From Craterostigma plantagineum (lineage: Eukaryota > Streptophyta > Magnoliopsida > Lamiales > Linderniaceae), in assembly GCA_027422505.1 (NCBI GenBank), contig JAPQWV010000499.1, positions 372,001-436,000 of the forward strand: a stretch of DNA of 64,000 nt. The letters are read 5' to 3'. How positions within the stretch are numbered: the first letter of the stretch is position 1; each line of letters begins with the position of its first letter. Shown in pieces: positions 42,808 to 55,449 of the stretch. The notes beneath the pieces were generated by a model. The model was not told where the DNA came from. It searched no databases and worked only from the letters and a program-made list of their open reading frames with translations. A program made the translations under genes and the position numbers.

Positions 42808-43333
42808 CTACAGAACCTCTTGGGTCTAAAAATCGTGCCTTAACCCAAAACCCTATTGAGACCTTCATGGTTTAAAATCGAACAGCCCTAACTTTAAGAA
42901 AAACGTAAATGCCGTGCGTAAAGAACATACCTGGTCAGATTTGTGGGATTTGTAATTCGGCTTCTCCTTTTGCCTAGCTTCCACTCTCGTCGTTTTCTTA
43001 CACTTGGGATCTTGTGGACTTGAAATGGGTTTTAGATTATTGTTTAGCAAGGAAGGTGGGTTTTGACGGAATTATCCCACAATTCAAGGAGGGTTATCCC
43101 TAAGTTATTATTCCTAAATGACTTGGGCCTATTTTCATTTCTAGCCCAATTCCTAGTTTCTACAATATTTATCAATGTTGGACTTGAGGTGAATTGGGCC
43201 TAACATTTAAATAGCCCATTTGTGACCCAAGGCTTAGCTTTTGCCCGAATTCCCATTTGCCTAATTTTCGAAGATCCTTAAATTAGGGGTCTCATAGCAC
43301 AATCTCAATTGCACTGAATTTCACCATTACTTG
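42808..43333 (-). mobile_element. 5' LTR remnant of Gyp-D
   Basis: About 525 bp align with 37,560-38,100 of the 3' LTR (shared: tgggtctaaaaatcgtgcc versus cgggtctagaaatcatgcc; ggggtctcatagcacaatct in both). The LTR start (about 140 bp) and the last 2.6 kb or more are missing on the two sides, and no PBS remains before gag. Confidence 0.82.
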
Positions 43334-44740
43334 TATTGATGTCCTATGATATTTTGTAAATGTACAGAATGGCTTCCTTTATATCAAGGAATAATTTTGT
43401 ACGCAGTTGTGCACGTTCTTTTTATTTTATTCCATTAGTAGTCACATAAAATAGCAATAATAATGAGTAGGAGATGGTGGGGCTCCACGTCATTGAGCTT
43501 CTTTGGCAGCTTGCTTTGGAGTATCGCCGAGCATTCTCCTCGTAGGCATACTGTAGAAACGTGTGCGAGCTTCCTTCTATTCAACACGGTGCGACCATTG
43601 TTGGCTGCCTAATGCTTTATTTGCCAACCTACGGCCACCAACTCATGCTGTACGGACCGACGAGGAACCATGAATCGGAGTGGAAATGCGTGGTGACAGG
43701 ACCCGGGCAGCAGCGTATTGCGCGGGGGCTACGAACGGTGTAGCAACGCTGCAGCCACGCAATCGGGCTGCTTCAAGCAGGCCCGATCCGCCTCGTACTC
43801 CGCGATTGATGCCATCCATGGTGGCTCAGGCACTAGTCCCGGGCAGCGCCGCTGCAAGGGGGCATGGCAGAGAGCGTTCTGTGGCTTTGGTAGCGGACTG
43901 CGATGGCCCGCACGGTGCCCGCACGGTGCCCGCACGGTGCACCGGCTAGGCCGGAACGCTACACCGGCGATCGCTCCCTGTGAGGCTATGACTCCGTCAT
44001 GAGGGGCTGAGGCGATGAACGAGTCGCGATAGTTTTCTACAGCGAGCTGAACACGCGCGTTGCGCACCGTGTCGTCGCCGATGGGGGCGGTTTCGTCTCC
44101 AGCCGGGACTCTGCGCCAGTGGCATTCTCCGTCGTGGCTCTCCAACGTGTTTTGATGGCTGAGCAATTTAAGTCGCGGCAGCTGCGTTAGGGCTTCACGC
44201 TCAAAGCCTTAACGGGCCTTCTAATGGGCTTGGCCCGTTTGAGGCCCAATTTACGTTTCTTTTCAAAATCATGCAATTGTCAACGTGCTCGTTATGAATG
44301 TGGTTTAAGGCGCACTTGCGGGTTTAGGAATTTGGTTTTCGGATCATTTGTTAAGAGTTACGTCCCCCCGGGTTGTTTTATTTTATACGGGTTGTTCAGG
44401 ACTTATGATCCCCCGTGTTTTAATTTACCATTTTACTAGATTAGCTTAAATGCGAACACGATGGCCCATTTGATGGATGGCAACCACCCCGGCGGGGACA
44501 AGATGGTGGACATTAGGTGACTTTGAGGGCGTTCGAGTGACGAAGGGCATTTGATGACTTCAAGACCCGTGCGACGACCCGAGGTCTTTTAAAGACGCAT
44601 GTAAAAATGATAGACTAGAAATATCCCGCTTGTGTTGTCTTGTAGTTTACTTTCCTAGGGTTAATTTACTACCTACGTGCGTGTTGGTTTTGAAATGATG
44701 CATGTTCAATGTGCTCTTATGTGAGATGATTTATTCTCCC
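43334..44740. other. Unassigned stretch, partly GC-rich
   Basis: No domain was recognised on either strand. 43,680-44,170 is clearly richer in G+C than the flanks and contains an 11-bp unit, cccgcacggtg, three times in a row (43,908-43,940). The minus-strand frame 43,729-44,166 (145 codons, Ala/Arg-rich) is open but resembles nothing known to me and may be chance in GC-rich DNA. 44,180-44,740 has the look of LTR or UTR sequence, without a usable boundary. Confidence 0.4.
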
Positions 44741-44839
44741 GTTTGATAAATACTAAGTTGGTAAAGGAGTTGGATTCCTGTGTTCTATTATGCTCGAGAT
44801 GTCTAGCGTTGGGGAGTTTTGCGATTTTTTTCCAGGAGT

Positions 44840-45440
44840 CTCACTATTCCCTGACGGAGCAATTATTTCATTGCAAAATGGCTGAGGGTGGTGACGTCGG
44901 AGAGCATGTGCTCAAGATGATCGATTGGATCGAAGACACGGGGCACTGGACTTTATCATGGATAATGAGCTCCAAAACGATCTGATACTTCAGTCGCTCC
45001 CACATTCCTTCAATTCATTCATTGTGAACTTTAATCTGAATAAAGCTGAGATGACATTGACTGGGTTGATGAACCAGTTGCCGGCGGTGCAAACTCAGAT
45101 GAAGAGGGTGAAATGAAAGGAAGTTGTTCTGGTCGCGAATGCCAAGACTCAATGGTCGAGTAGAAGAAAACGTCGGACAAGTCCACTAAGCCCAAAGGAC
45201 GAATTTCGAAAGGCAAAGGCCAAGAAGAACGTGTTCAAAGGCGCCAAGCCGATGGACAAATGCCTTCACTGCAATGAGCTTGGCCATTGGAAGCTTTCTG
45301 AATGTTTAGTGCTTTCTGAATGTTTAGTTTTGCCTAAGGGGCTTAAGAATATTGTTTCTATTCCCGTTTTGAGCGAGACGGTTACGAGTTCCATCTTAGT
45401 AATAATTATATGCAATATTTATTTGGAATAATTGCGCCGG
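44840..45440 (+). pseudogene. Copia Cop-2 gag, broken
   Basis: Two frames joined by a shift near 44,925-44,945 give a UBN2-type copia Gag: SLTEQLFHCKMAEGGDVGEH, VLKMIDWIEDTG, then MDNELQNDLILQSLPHSFNS (frame slips) and FIVNFNLNKAEMTLTGLMNQ. Downstream is a zinc knuckle C-x2-C-x4-H-x4-C (CLHCNELGHWKLSEC, about 45,261-45,305), followed by a short direct repeat of LSECLVL. The PBS and 5' LTR were not found; the element seems truncated on the left. Confidence 0.82.
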
Positions 45441-45539
45441 AAGTGCAAGTTTACTGAATGAATTGTATTATCTAAATGTTGAAGATAATACAAAAACTGT
45501 GAATACAATCACCAACAAATAAAAATTGGAGTCGAACTC

Positions 45540-47785
45540 GAGGCTGCTGTGGCATCTTTGACTCGGTCACGCTGGAGAACAGAAGATTACTCGAGTTGGA
45601 GAAAACTGGCATTGTAAAGCTGCTTGGATCCGATCCCTATCCGTCTTGCGAATCTTGTATCTTGAAAGATGACCAAGTCGCCCTTCACAGGGACTTTTAC
45701 GAGAGCCGCAGAACTTCTCGATTTGATCCACACGGATGTTTGCGGACCGTTCGGGGTAGCAGGTCGCGGTAACTTCCATTATTACATTGCCTTCACTGAT
45801 GATCACTCTCGCTTTGGCAAGGTGTATCTCAAGCAGTACTCTGATACTTTTGAATAGTTCAATGAGTACAAGGTTTTACTGGAAAGTCAGACTGGAAAGA
45901 GGATTAAAGTCGTTCGATCAGATTGAGGCGACGAGTACATGAGCCTCGAGTTTGACGAGTTCTTGAAAGAGAACGGGATCATTTTACAGATGACACCGCC
46001 CGGAATTCCACAGTTGAACGGTGTGTCCGTACGCAGAAATCGAACTCTGTTGGATAAGGTTCGATCTATGATGAGCTATACAGACCTGCCCATATCATTG
46101 CGGGGCCATGCCCCCTTGACAGCGGCACACATTCTGAATATATATCCTACAAAGTCTGTCGATCGTATTCCGTATGAGATATGGACAGGACGAAAACCGA
46201 GCTTGAATCACATTAGAGTTTGTGGTTACCCCGCATTCGTGAAAAAGCTCAAGACAGATAACCTGGAATCAAAGACTGTGAAAGGACATTTTGTCGGGTA
46301 TCCTGAGGATTCCATGGGATTCCAATTTTACTTCCACGATGATCAGAGGATCGCTGTATCCCTTCAGGCTCACTTTCTCGAAGAAGAGTTTATTCGAGAA
46401 GATGGAGCGGATCGTGAAGTAACTCTTGGAGAGTCGTCAGAAGCGCTTTCACAGACTCTAGTGTCTGATGACACCATAGAGCAGTCCGTGATGCAACCTG
46501 AGTTGCGCAGGTCGGGTAGAGTATCTCGCCAGCTTGAGAGATACGGGATGGTCCACATCGAGCATGAGGTTGCTGCGATGGAGTCGGAGACAATCCCACT
46601 ACCTATTACTAGACAATCTGGGATAAAGATTCGGAGAAAGGCATTGACTTTAAGGAAAACCTTTTACCAGGTGCAACGATGAAATCGATTATAACCATGG
46701 TTGCGATAGAAGCACACTATAAGTGTGAAGTGTCGCAGACGGATGTGAAAACCTAGTTCCTAGACAAATACCTCAAGGAGGAAATATATGCGAAACAACT
46801 CACTGGTTTTACATCGTATGGAGATGCTCATAATGTGTGGAAATTAATACGAGCCTAAAATCTGGAACCTTCGGTTTTGATGAAGTAAAAGACTACGGAT
46901 TCTTAAGGAATGAAGATCCTTGCGTCGACAAGAAAAGAAGTGGGAGTTAGATATCATTCCTCGTATAGTACTTGGATGACGTCCTTTGGACAAGAAATGA
47001 TATTGGAATGCTCTCGATGGTGAAAGCGGGGCTTCCGACCGAATTCTCGATGAAAGACTTGGGAGAAGCTACCTACATCTTGGGGATTCAACCTTATAGA
47101 GATCGAGCGAATCGTATGTTAGTACTCTCCCAGGCCCTTTACTTAGAGAAGATCCTTAAGCGATATAATAAGGACAACTCTAAGAAAGAAATCCTGTCTA
47201 TGCGACATGGGATTCACCTTTCCAAGGCTATGAACCCTCAAAGTGAGTTGGAGCAGAAAGAGATTAATGGAATTTCCTACGCATTCGTAGGGGGTAGCTT
47301 GATGTACACGATGCTTTGCACGCGACCTGACTTGGCGTACGCTGTGAGCGTAGTCAGTCGGGCTCAGCTGACCATGTTAAGGAACATTCGACAGCAGTCA
47401 AGACTATCCTCAAGTACCTCAGACGGACTAAGGGTATGATGTTGGTCTATGCTAATGGAGAATGGGAAGTGGAAGGGTATACGGATTTGGATTTCCAGTC
47501 TGACGTGGACGACCGAAAATCCACTTCAGGATTTGTCTTTAAACTCAATGGTGGAGCAGTGTCTTGGCACAGTTTCAAACAGAGCACTACTACAGATTCT
47601 ATGTGCGAAGCGGAGTATATAGCAGCCTCAGAGGCAGCTAAGAAGGTGTTTGGATGAGAAAGTTCTTGGAAGAACTTGGTGCCATTTCTGTAGCAGATAG
47701 GCCATTGCCATTGTGGTGTGACAATACTGGCGCAATTGCTTTGGCAAAAGAATCGAGATCTCACAGCAGGTCCAAACATATATAA
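45540..47785 (+). pseudogene. Copia Cop-2 pol: integrase, RT remnant, RNase H
   Basis: A GAG-pre-integrase start (LWHL-stop-LGH) lies at 45,549. The integrase core (ELLDLIHTDVCGPFGV, YYIAFTDDHSRFGKVY) is broken by TAG 45,855 and TGA 45,924. It runs on through an open 247-codon frame (45,939-46,682) with NGIILQMTPPGIPQLNGVSV, where V-R-R-N replaces the usual ERRNR, and then PYEIWTGRKPSLNHIRV. RT is reduced: its first half is mostly missing, but YLDD survives at 46,969-46,980, preceded by a stop (46,966), then AGLPTEFSMKDLGEATYILG. RNase H has GYTDLDFQSDVDDRKSTSGF and MCEAEYIAASEAAKK. The catalytic Asp of the RNase H start (YTD) is present. Confidence 0.88.
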
Positions 47786-47960
47786 AGAAAGTGCCACGTG
47801 TTATGTGGATTCGTTGAGAATGGCTACTTAGCCGATCAGAAGATTGTGCCCCGCGAAAGCATGAGCGACCCATAGTCACCATTAGCCTTTGTTACAGGCA
47901 ACGCTTGTTAAACATCTCGATGAGAAATTTATTAGATACCTAGGCATATGGCATTGAGTG

Positions 47961-47972
47961 CAAGTGGGAGAT
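47961..47972 (+). promoter_or_regulatory. Polypurine tract of Cop-2
   Basis: caagtgggagat precedes the LTR start tgttaggaaaatgccctcga, the classic plant copia PPT/LTR border. It fixes the end of the internal region. Confidence 0.88.
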
Positions 47973-48386
47973 TGTTAGGAAAATGCCCTCGAATGCTATT
48001 CGAGGATTAGATTGTATAGGGCATTAGCTTATTTATAGTTCGACCTCTTATGTACTAAGATATTTTCGTGTGTTTAATAAAGGCATTGTTCATTTATTGG
48101 TTATGTTAGTTCTTTACTTAGCATCCAGTAAAGCAATAAATAAACAAATCAGAAAGTAAAAACGTTTCTCTCTCTCTCTCTAATAAAACCCTTAGTGACC
48201 CTTCATCTCCCACCAACTTCCACCACCCCAGCCCGTCGCCGGCCACCTAACCACCGCCTTGCCAGTCGTCGGCATCCCTCTGACCACCCTCCCTCGCCGG
48301 GGTCAGACGGTGATGGAAGGGTTTTAATCCTAGCGTACTTCGACTCATTCCAACCTTTTCGTCTTCTTCAACCATTCGTCCTCTTC

Positions 48387-49920
48387 AATGGCTGCTCCTC
48401 CTTCTGATTTGGTTTCTCTTGGTCCTATACCTGATTATGAGGCTTTGAGTCGCAATATTAGGCTTTGATGAGCTGTTCGACGTGGCCTCATTTGAAGCTC
48501 TTCTTGTGTGCGTCTCCGATGGAAATCCCGGCCACCAAACGCCGCCGACGCATGTGAGTTCGGCCCAGCCCCAACCTGAATACCCTATTGCGTCCGCACC
48601 AATGCTTCCCGGACTGCTCCTAGGCACAACCGCCTCAGCCGCCATGGATCCTGCCAGGACGCTAGCGACGGACCACCACCATTGTGGTCCCTGTCCGCGA
48701 CCCTCCCAATGAAGCTCGAGGCCCGAAGCGTAGGGGCACACCGCCGCCACATATCAACCACCCTTAGGAAATGGAACTAAGTACTAACGATGATAGGATG
48801 GCCCTTAACGTCGATTCAGCTTCTATGGGGAACAATGGTGCACCGCCTACACATGCCGTCTCTTTTCCTTTGGAGGCTGCCCACGTTACCACGGCCTTGC
48901 CGCCGCCGCCCAATAGTCCTACTGGGCTCACTCTAATGGACTTGGACCAAGGGCAAATGAGATTGCGCCGTTGTCCCAATCTGACTTGGTCCCGACCTTT
49001 GAAGATGCATCTGATGACGAACTCCCAATGCCTCACTCCATCAATCGTCGTTTCGCTGCTTGCCGTGCCGCTACTCCGCTGCGGCCTTGGGGCCGATCAT
49101 GGAGGGGTCCCCCGATCAAGGAACTTTTGGAGGAATTGCCAACCCCTCCTTTGCAGGCGTCATTCAAGGTGCCTCCACCAATCGCAAACAGCCGCGACGG
49201 CTCTTACCGGCGCGTCTTGCCTTGACCTACACTGCACCAACAATAATTGATGGTAGGACTGTGGCTAGGAAAGGTGCGTCAAGATGGGAGCATACCCTCG
49301 TCGGGTAGTTAGGGAACCCTATTTCCTCATGTTGAGCGATTTGTGAGATAGATTTGGACTCATCTTGTCAAGGTGCGAGCCACGCTCAATGGGTTTTTCA
49401 AGTTTAGATTTGCAATGGCGGAAGCTTCAGTTGCGGCTCTGGAGGGTGGCCCATGGCTCATGCAAGGGCAACCTCTCTTTCTTGAAGCATGGCGAATGGG
49501 AATGTCCTTTGAGAAGCAGACCCACTTAGCCGTTCCATTATGGGTCAAAATGCCGAACGTCCCAAGCGAATTATGGATGCAAGAGAGATTGGGATAGTTG
49601 CTAGTGCATTGGGAAGCCCTTGTTCGCGGATTCTATACAGCTACTTCTGAACGCCTGGAATATGCGCGGGTTTGCATTGAAAAATCGCTCGAGGAACCGT
49701 TTGTGGAGCAATTCAATGCTAGTCCAGACGGAAGAAGGAGGGCACTCGATCGATGTGCCAATCCAAGTCGAATACGAGCGAAAACCAAGGAAGTGCACCT
49801 CATGTAATGCTTGGATGCATGGAAGTGGGAGCTGCCCTAGGTACCAAAGCAAACTGACACAGCCGCAAAAATCGGCTATGGTCACGCGACAAACATGGTG
49901 GCCAGATAAGCAGGCGTAGC
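48387..49920 (+). pseudogene. L1d ORF1 (DUF4283 + CCHC)
   Basis: The start is likely ATG 48,387 (MAAPPSDLVSLGPIPDYEAL), matching MESLDAAVEPLGPMPDYEAL of L1c. The frame is shifted several times in the N-terminal linker. RLALTYTAPTIIDG appears near 49,220, then DUF4283 (ATLNGFFKFRFAMAEASV, LEGGPWLMQGQPLFLEAW, VPLWVKMPNVPSELWM; 49,373-49,597). A stop at 49,597 follows. The zinc finger CTSCNAWMHGSGSC is at about 49,797-49,840, after VPIQVEYERKPRK. The product would be the LINE RNA-binding protein. Confidence 0.86.
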
Positions 49921-50276
49921 CACAAACATTGGACCCGGCCCATAAACACGCCTTAAGACAAAGCCATCAACGTACTACCGACCCGCAGACAAGGCGTGAC
50001 TGGAGGCGAATAGCTAACAAGGAAAAGGGAAAAACCGTTCTTGAGAACACACTCATGGATCCTACGGGCGAGGAGAATAGGATACATGGCAGCCATACTA
50101 CGGAAGTCCACACTAGGCAACCACAGACACCAAATGATGACTGCTCGACAAGCAGGGCTTCTACTAATCCCCCTACAGTTTACCATCACAATCCGTTCGC
50201 TGCCCTAGCAGACTTGGAATGGGGGAACATTGATTCTCAGGGTCCTACAACAGCCCTGCATACGGTTGTTCCATGA

Positions 50277-53200
50277 TCCCAATAGCCTCTTGGAATGTAC
50301 GTGGTCTAAACAGGTTAGACCACAGATAGGCGGTTGTTCCTGGTGGAGGATGCAATGAGATGGCTGAGTGCTCACCACCTCGGATCTGGTTGCTCTTCCC
50401 CGTGTCGGCTCGATGTTTACTTGGTATAACCAACAAAGTGGCACGGCGGGCATCTGGCAATGCCTTGATAGAATGGTTGGTAACCCGGCTTGGTTTGCTC
50501 GCTTTGGTGATCTAGCCTATCGTTGTGGACTTCCACATACCTATGACCATTCCCCCTAATCCTGGAAGACACGTCTCAGCAGTGGGGACAGAACAAGGCC
50601 TTTCGGTTCGATAACGTTTTGCTCAAGGGCCCTCGATTTCAACCGTCAGTTAAGTCTGTTTGGTGTCGTAATGTTGATGGAGTTCCCGTGTTCGCCGTCG
50701 TGAAGAAACTTAAGGATATTAAGCATCAGCTGAAGCGACTCCGCCGCGATAAGGGTGATCTCAACCGCAACGTTGTCGAGGCTCGTGCCTTTCTGGAAGT
50801 CGCTCAAGAACTTGCCATTCTATGACCTATGGAATCTCAATTACTTGCTCTGATGTCGTTACGCCTATGCGAGAGCAGTTGAGATGGTGCACTCGGCACT
50901 TGTACAACGCGCGAAAGTGGCTTGGCTTAAGGATGGTGACCGGTGCACCTCCTTCTTCTTCAAGAAGGTGGCTACTCGACGAGCTGGTAATTGGATTTTT
51001 TCTCTTGAAAATGTGGCAGGAATTATGGTCAAGGGAGACGCTCAAGTTCGAGCCGAACTAATTCGGTACTATACAGAAATTCTAGGACAATCGACACGTA
51101 CGATCCCCCACATACCGAGACGGTCTCACCATATATGGCTCGGACATTGGAGGTGACTGAAGCTGAGGCGATGATCCGACCTGTCCGGGATGACGAGATT
51201 AAGAGGGCGTTCTTCTCCATCGGAGACAACAAATCGCCCGGGCCTGACGGCTTTTCAGCTGCTTTCTTTAAGGACGCTTGGGACACCATTGGGCCGGATA
51301 TCTCACATGCTATCAAGGAGTTCTTCCGCTCGGGCTTTCTTCTAGGGCAACTGAATTCTACACTTATCACACTTAAGCGAAGAGTGCCAACCCCCAGATA
51401 TCTTGTTGCAACGTACTTTACAAGATCATCTCAAAGATCATTGCCAACCGTCTTCGGGACAACCTTGGGAAGCTTGTTCACAAAACCCAAACTACTTTCA
51501 TACCAGGTCGCCGAATCTCTGACAACATGCTATTGGCACAGGAAATCTGCCATGGGTATAATAGCACGGTACTTCCCGAAAGGGTCGCACTCAAGGTTGA
51601 CATCGCTAAAGCATATAACATGGTGGAATGGGATTTTATTTTGGCTACACTTGAAGCGCTTAATTTCCATCGCACATTCGTGGGATGGATTCGTGCTTGC
51701 CTTACTACGCCTTTCTACTCGATCAACATCAATAGCACACCGGCGGGATATTTCAAAGGTAGAAGGGGTCTTCGGCAAGGTGACCCGATCTCACCCTACT
51801 TATTTACGTTGGTAATGGAGGTCTTACATGGTGTCATTGTGGACGAGATCAGACGTACTGCTAGCTTTCAGTACCATCGAAATTGCGAAGCGGCATCGCT
51901 ATTCATGCTTACATTCGCAGATGACCTTCTACTATTCTCTCAGCGGACGTTGATTCTGTTGGAGTTTTTAAGAGAAACCTTGATCTGTTTGTTGCCCTGT
52001 CAGGTTTAAGGGCTACCATTAACAAAAGTGAGATGTTCGTATCAAAACGGGCGCTACCTTGGCGTCTTGGCTGAAGGAAGCGATGCAGGACATCTTGGGA
52101 TTCCCACATGGATCTCTACCCGTACGCTAGCTTGGCGTCCCCCTAATCACCTCAAGACGTACAATTGCTGATTGTGCTCCCCTCCTCGCCAATGTGGACA
52201 AACGCTTGGGTTCATGGACTAACCTGTCCCTATCTTACGCTGGAAGGGTCCAATCGATTAAATCTATCCTCCTTGGACTGCACACTTACTGGGCTGGTGT
52301 TTTCCTCCTCCCTAAGGGCGTTATCCGGAGCATTGAGACGCGATTGAGGAAATTTTTGTGGAGAGGAACTAGTGCTAAGGTTGCTTGGGCGGACGTTTGC
52401 TTACCTAAAGAAGAAGGAGGGCTCGGGCTTCGCTCTATTGAGATAGACAACAAGGCGCTCCTCATTGGGCTTCTTTGGAATATCCTTACGAGCGACACTA
52501 CATCTATATGGGCCACCTGGACCAGACAAACTAGATTGCATAACAAATCTTTGTGGTCCATTCGACCCGCGGCGCGGACTTCCTTGAGCTGGAGGAAGAT
52601 CTTGAAGCTTCGCGACGACTTTCGTCCTCTCATCAAGTTCTGCATAGGTGACGGAGAGGACACTCTCCTCTGGACTGAACCTTAGCTGGTTGATGTCCCT
52701 CTCGTGGAATGCTATCCCCGTGGTCCTATTATCATGGGCTTACCTATTGACTCCAAGCTCAGCAGGGTTATCAACGAAGGCGGATGGAACTGGCCTTCTC
52801 AAACCTCGGCGGAATACCTAGACATTGCCCCTGGCTTCCCACATCCTACCGAGCGAACGGGACAAGTATCGCTGGGTCGCCTCTGCTAACGGCCGATTTT
52901 CTACTTCCTCCGCTATGGAGTGCATACGCACAGACGTCCCATTGTCCTTTGGTATACGCTGTTTGGGGGCCCACTTGCTATTCCTGAACATGACTTCATC
53001 CTTTGGTTGGCGATTAGGGACAAATTGGCAACAAAGGACAAGCCTTGGGTAGCGGCCGCGGCTGGGAAGTCCACATTCTTTGTGACAATACGATCACGGA
53101 GACTACGCAACACTTATTCTTTGAGTGTATTTACTCTAGACGCTGCTTATGTTTATTGCGTACTCATATGCATTTTGGATGGCCTTACAGGGACTGGTCT

Positions 53201-53356
53201 GAAGGGATTACTTGGACGGCTAGAAGATGGCCGGGGAAGCATCTTACCTCGCTGGGACCTCGCCATGCCCTTGCATCGGTGGTCTACCACTTTGGTCTGA
53301 ACGCAACAGATGATGGCATGAGAGGATACACAGACCACCTGAGAAATTGTTGCTGA
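50277..53356 (+). pseudogene. L1d ORF2: endonuclease remnant, RT, zf-RVT
   Basis: The endonuclease starts ASWNVRGLNRLDHR (near 50,280), then loses its middle and resumes at FTWYNQQSGTAGIWQCLDRM and a YDHSP box (50,415-50,558). RT has RPVRDDEIKRAFFSIGDNKS, PGPDGFSAAFFK (51,180-51,270), ALKVDIAKAYNMVEWDFI, GRRGLRQGDPISPYLFTLVM and FADDLLLFSQ (catalytic Asp pair near 51,920). The C-terminal region 52,194-52,685 has LSYAGRVQSIKSILL and FLWRGTSAKVAWADVCLP. The zinc-binding end (TLFGGPLAIPEHDFILWLA, HLFFECIYSRRC) lies at 52,950-53,150. At least six frameshifts or stops break it. In an active element this protein nicks target DNA and copies the RNA there. Confidence 0.9.
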
Positions 53357-54022
53357 CGTGGAAACTCTCCTTAGCAGCCGCATATCCACTCCCCTCATAA
53401 ATATAACTTGCAATCTACAGCTATGCGGCGGACCTGGCATATCGCATGGATCAACTAGGGAGCTTCTCTATCCTAATTCCTGCACCTCCCCCTCTCTCTG
53501 CTTCTCATCCTGTCTCCGTCCTCTCCCTTCTTCCTTTGCGTAGCAGGTTGGGCCGAGGTTGTTGGTCCTCACTGGCTGCTCGGGTCCGTGCTCGCCTCTA
53601 AGATTGGGATGGCATCATCCGGGGCTTCTCGCTCTTCATGGCAGAACGATTCAGGAGCTGCCGTTGGGCCTCTTACCGACCAGTTTGCAGACGCCTTTTG
53701 TACGGCTTCCCCCTCGTTTTCGCTCGATGAACAACCCTGGTGTTGCCACATCTGCTGTGTTTTCACGCTTTCCTGCACATCGACCGCCTGCCCTGCCGGT
53801 ACTACATCTGGTGCCAGGAACCTGTAGATGGTTATGGTTGTTGACTCCTACCTCGCCTTGTTTCTCTTTTTCTTTTCTGTTGGCTGTGGTCTTGTGGGAC
53901 CTGTACGTAGTCCGGGCTTTTGGCTTACGGTGTGCTGTCTGGTCGTTGAACACTATCGTTTGGTGCGTCATGAGCGGTATCATGCACGTTGTACATGTAC
54001 TCCTGTTTATAAATAAATAAAC

Positions 54023-55440
54023 TAATCCAAATATGTCGAGTTGAGTCACTGTTCTCGAAGGGCACGAGAGAGGAAGGCACCAGTGGACTCTTAACCTCGA
54101 ACATTAAAAGTCTGTAAGCTTAAGGCACCAGTTGGGTGCTGGATAACCGATCACGACTTATTTGTCGATGACCTATCGTGTGCCGACATCCCGCTTGGAA
54201 GTGGACGTCATGACTTGTGATACAAATCGAATCGAGGGATTGAATTGTTTCATGGACACTGACTCATGGGTCATACGGACGAACATGTCTTATTACTCAA
54301 GGAGTGTCAATAACCGACGACAACACTAAGTCTACACGAACCTTAGACTGAAAGAGGCTTTGACGGACTTGACTTCGCAGTCTCGACTGTCACTGGTTCC
54401 CCTTGACCCGATTTACTGTTGTATGGGTCAGCGGGCCAGATGCGGTCTTGATGATTATTTGTAATTGTCGGGCTCAGACCGTCGAGTACGGATCACAGTG
54501 TCGCAAGTAATCGAGATAATTATCCTATGAGGACGGCGATATGAAATTACGAAATCTTTGGCCAAGGTATTGAACTACTCATGTGAGAGAGGGTAGTATG
54601 GTATTTTGCCTCGTCTCTGTTTTATCATCGAATCGAGTTTAGTGAGTTTGACATAGACTATGGATCTCACTCGATTGGGACACTGCTGAAGGGTTTATAC
54701 GTAGCACTATTATCTATAGTGAGGTTCTGGAATAAAGACAAGGTCGAAATTTGCACTTGGATCGGGTTACAGTCCGGTGCTGCGGGATTGGCTAGGTACT
54801 ACCAGACTCTTGGATTCCTCCCTTGCCGATTGAGTCGAACCAAGAGAGTCGTGCTTAAAAGGGTCATCAACGGGTATTGATAAGGAGAGAAAGTATTTTG
54901 GGCCCTAATGGGCCTTGGGCCGTTGGGCCGCATCTTAGTGGGCCTCGGGCCGTTTAATGGACCGAAATCGGACTTCGTATGAAACTAACTTTAAGACTTG
55001 AGCTTGGCCAAGTGCTTAAAAGGGTTGAGGTTAAAATTGGAATTTAACCCTAAGCTGATTTTCGAATTATACCTTGAAATAATTTGGAAATTAAATATAA
55101 ATATGGTAATAATATATTTGGAATATTATTTATTTTAAGTTGAAATTTTGATATTTATCTAGGATTAAGCTTCGAATTTTATATCATATTTAAAGATACT
55201 TAGTTTGGCTTGGTATTTAAGTGGGTTTTCTAATACATAGCAAGTTTCCTTAAGTTTGGATTTGGAATTCAATAGAGTAAACCATGGGCCAAAGAATCCC
55301 TCCACGTAAGGAGTAAAATTAAAATTACATGAATATGAGGCTTGAATTAAAATTACATGAATATGAGGCTTGAATTACCATGGTTAAGAGGCTTGAATGA
55401 CCATGAAATTACACTTGAATGAGAGACCATTTTGCTTGAT
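54023..55440. other. LTR and flanking sequence without genes
   Basis: The first part continues the Cop-2 LTR (see the split LTR). 54,900-54,970 is rich in gggcc words. 55,080-55,240 is A/T-rich. A 28-bp unit, attaaaattacatgaatatg with gaggcttga following, is directly repeated at about 55,317-55,372. No open frame with a recognisable domain was found. Confidence 0.6.
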
Positions 55441-55449
55441 CACCTCTAT

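Larger units (their letters stand above)
48146..54011 (+). mobile_element. LINE L1d, near full-length (5.9 kb), TSD aataaataaac
   Basis: Inserted in the Cop-2 LTR with 11-bp direct repeats aataaataaac at 48,135-48,145 and 54,012-54,022. The order is 5' UTR with a (CT)n run (48,166-48,180), ORF1, ORF2 and a 650-bp 3' UTR. The 3' UTR contains gcgtcatgagcggtatcatg (53,968-53,987), the counterpart of the 3' words in L1a and L1c. The tail merges with the A/T-rich target. Frameshifts in both ORFs and a gap in the endonuclease make it inactive. Confidence 0.92.
47973..55440 (+). mobile_element. 3' LTR of copia Cop-2, split by LINE L1d
   Basis: The LTR starts at 47,973 and runs to 48,145. It is interrupted by the LINE and resumes at 54,012. 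The second copy of this LTR type at 63,467-64,000 is continuous across the same point (cgataaataaataacaccca) and shows that the two halves belong together: both have ttaggaaaatgccctcg-like starts, aataaaggcatt, gcatcc(a/g)gta, and later acgagagaggag. The right limit is not certain; 55,440 is a guess before the X LTR begins. Confidence 0.75.
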
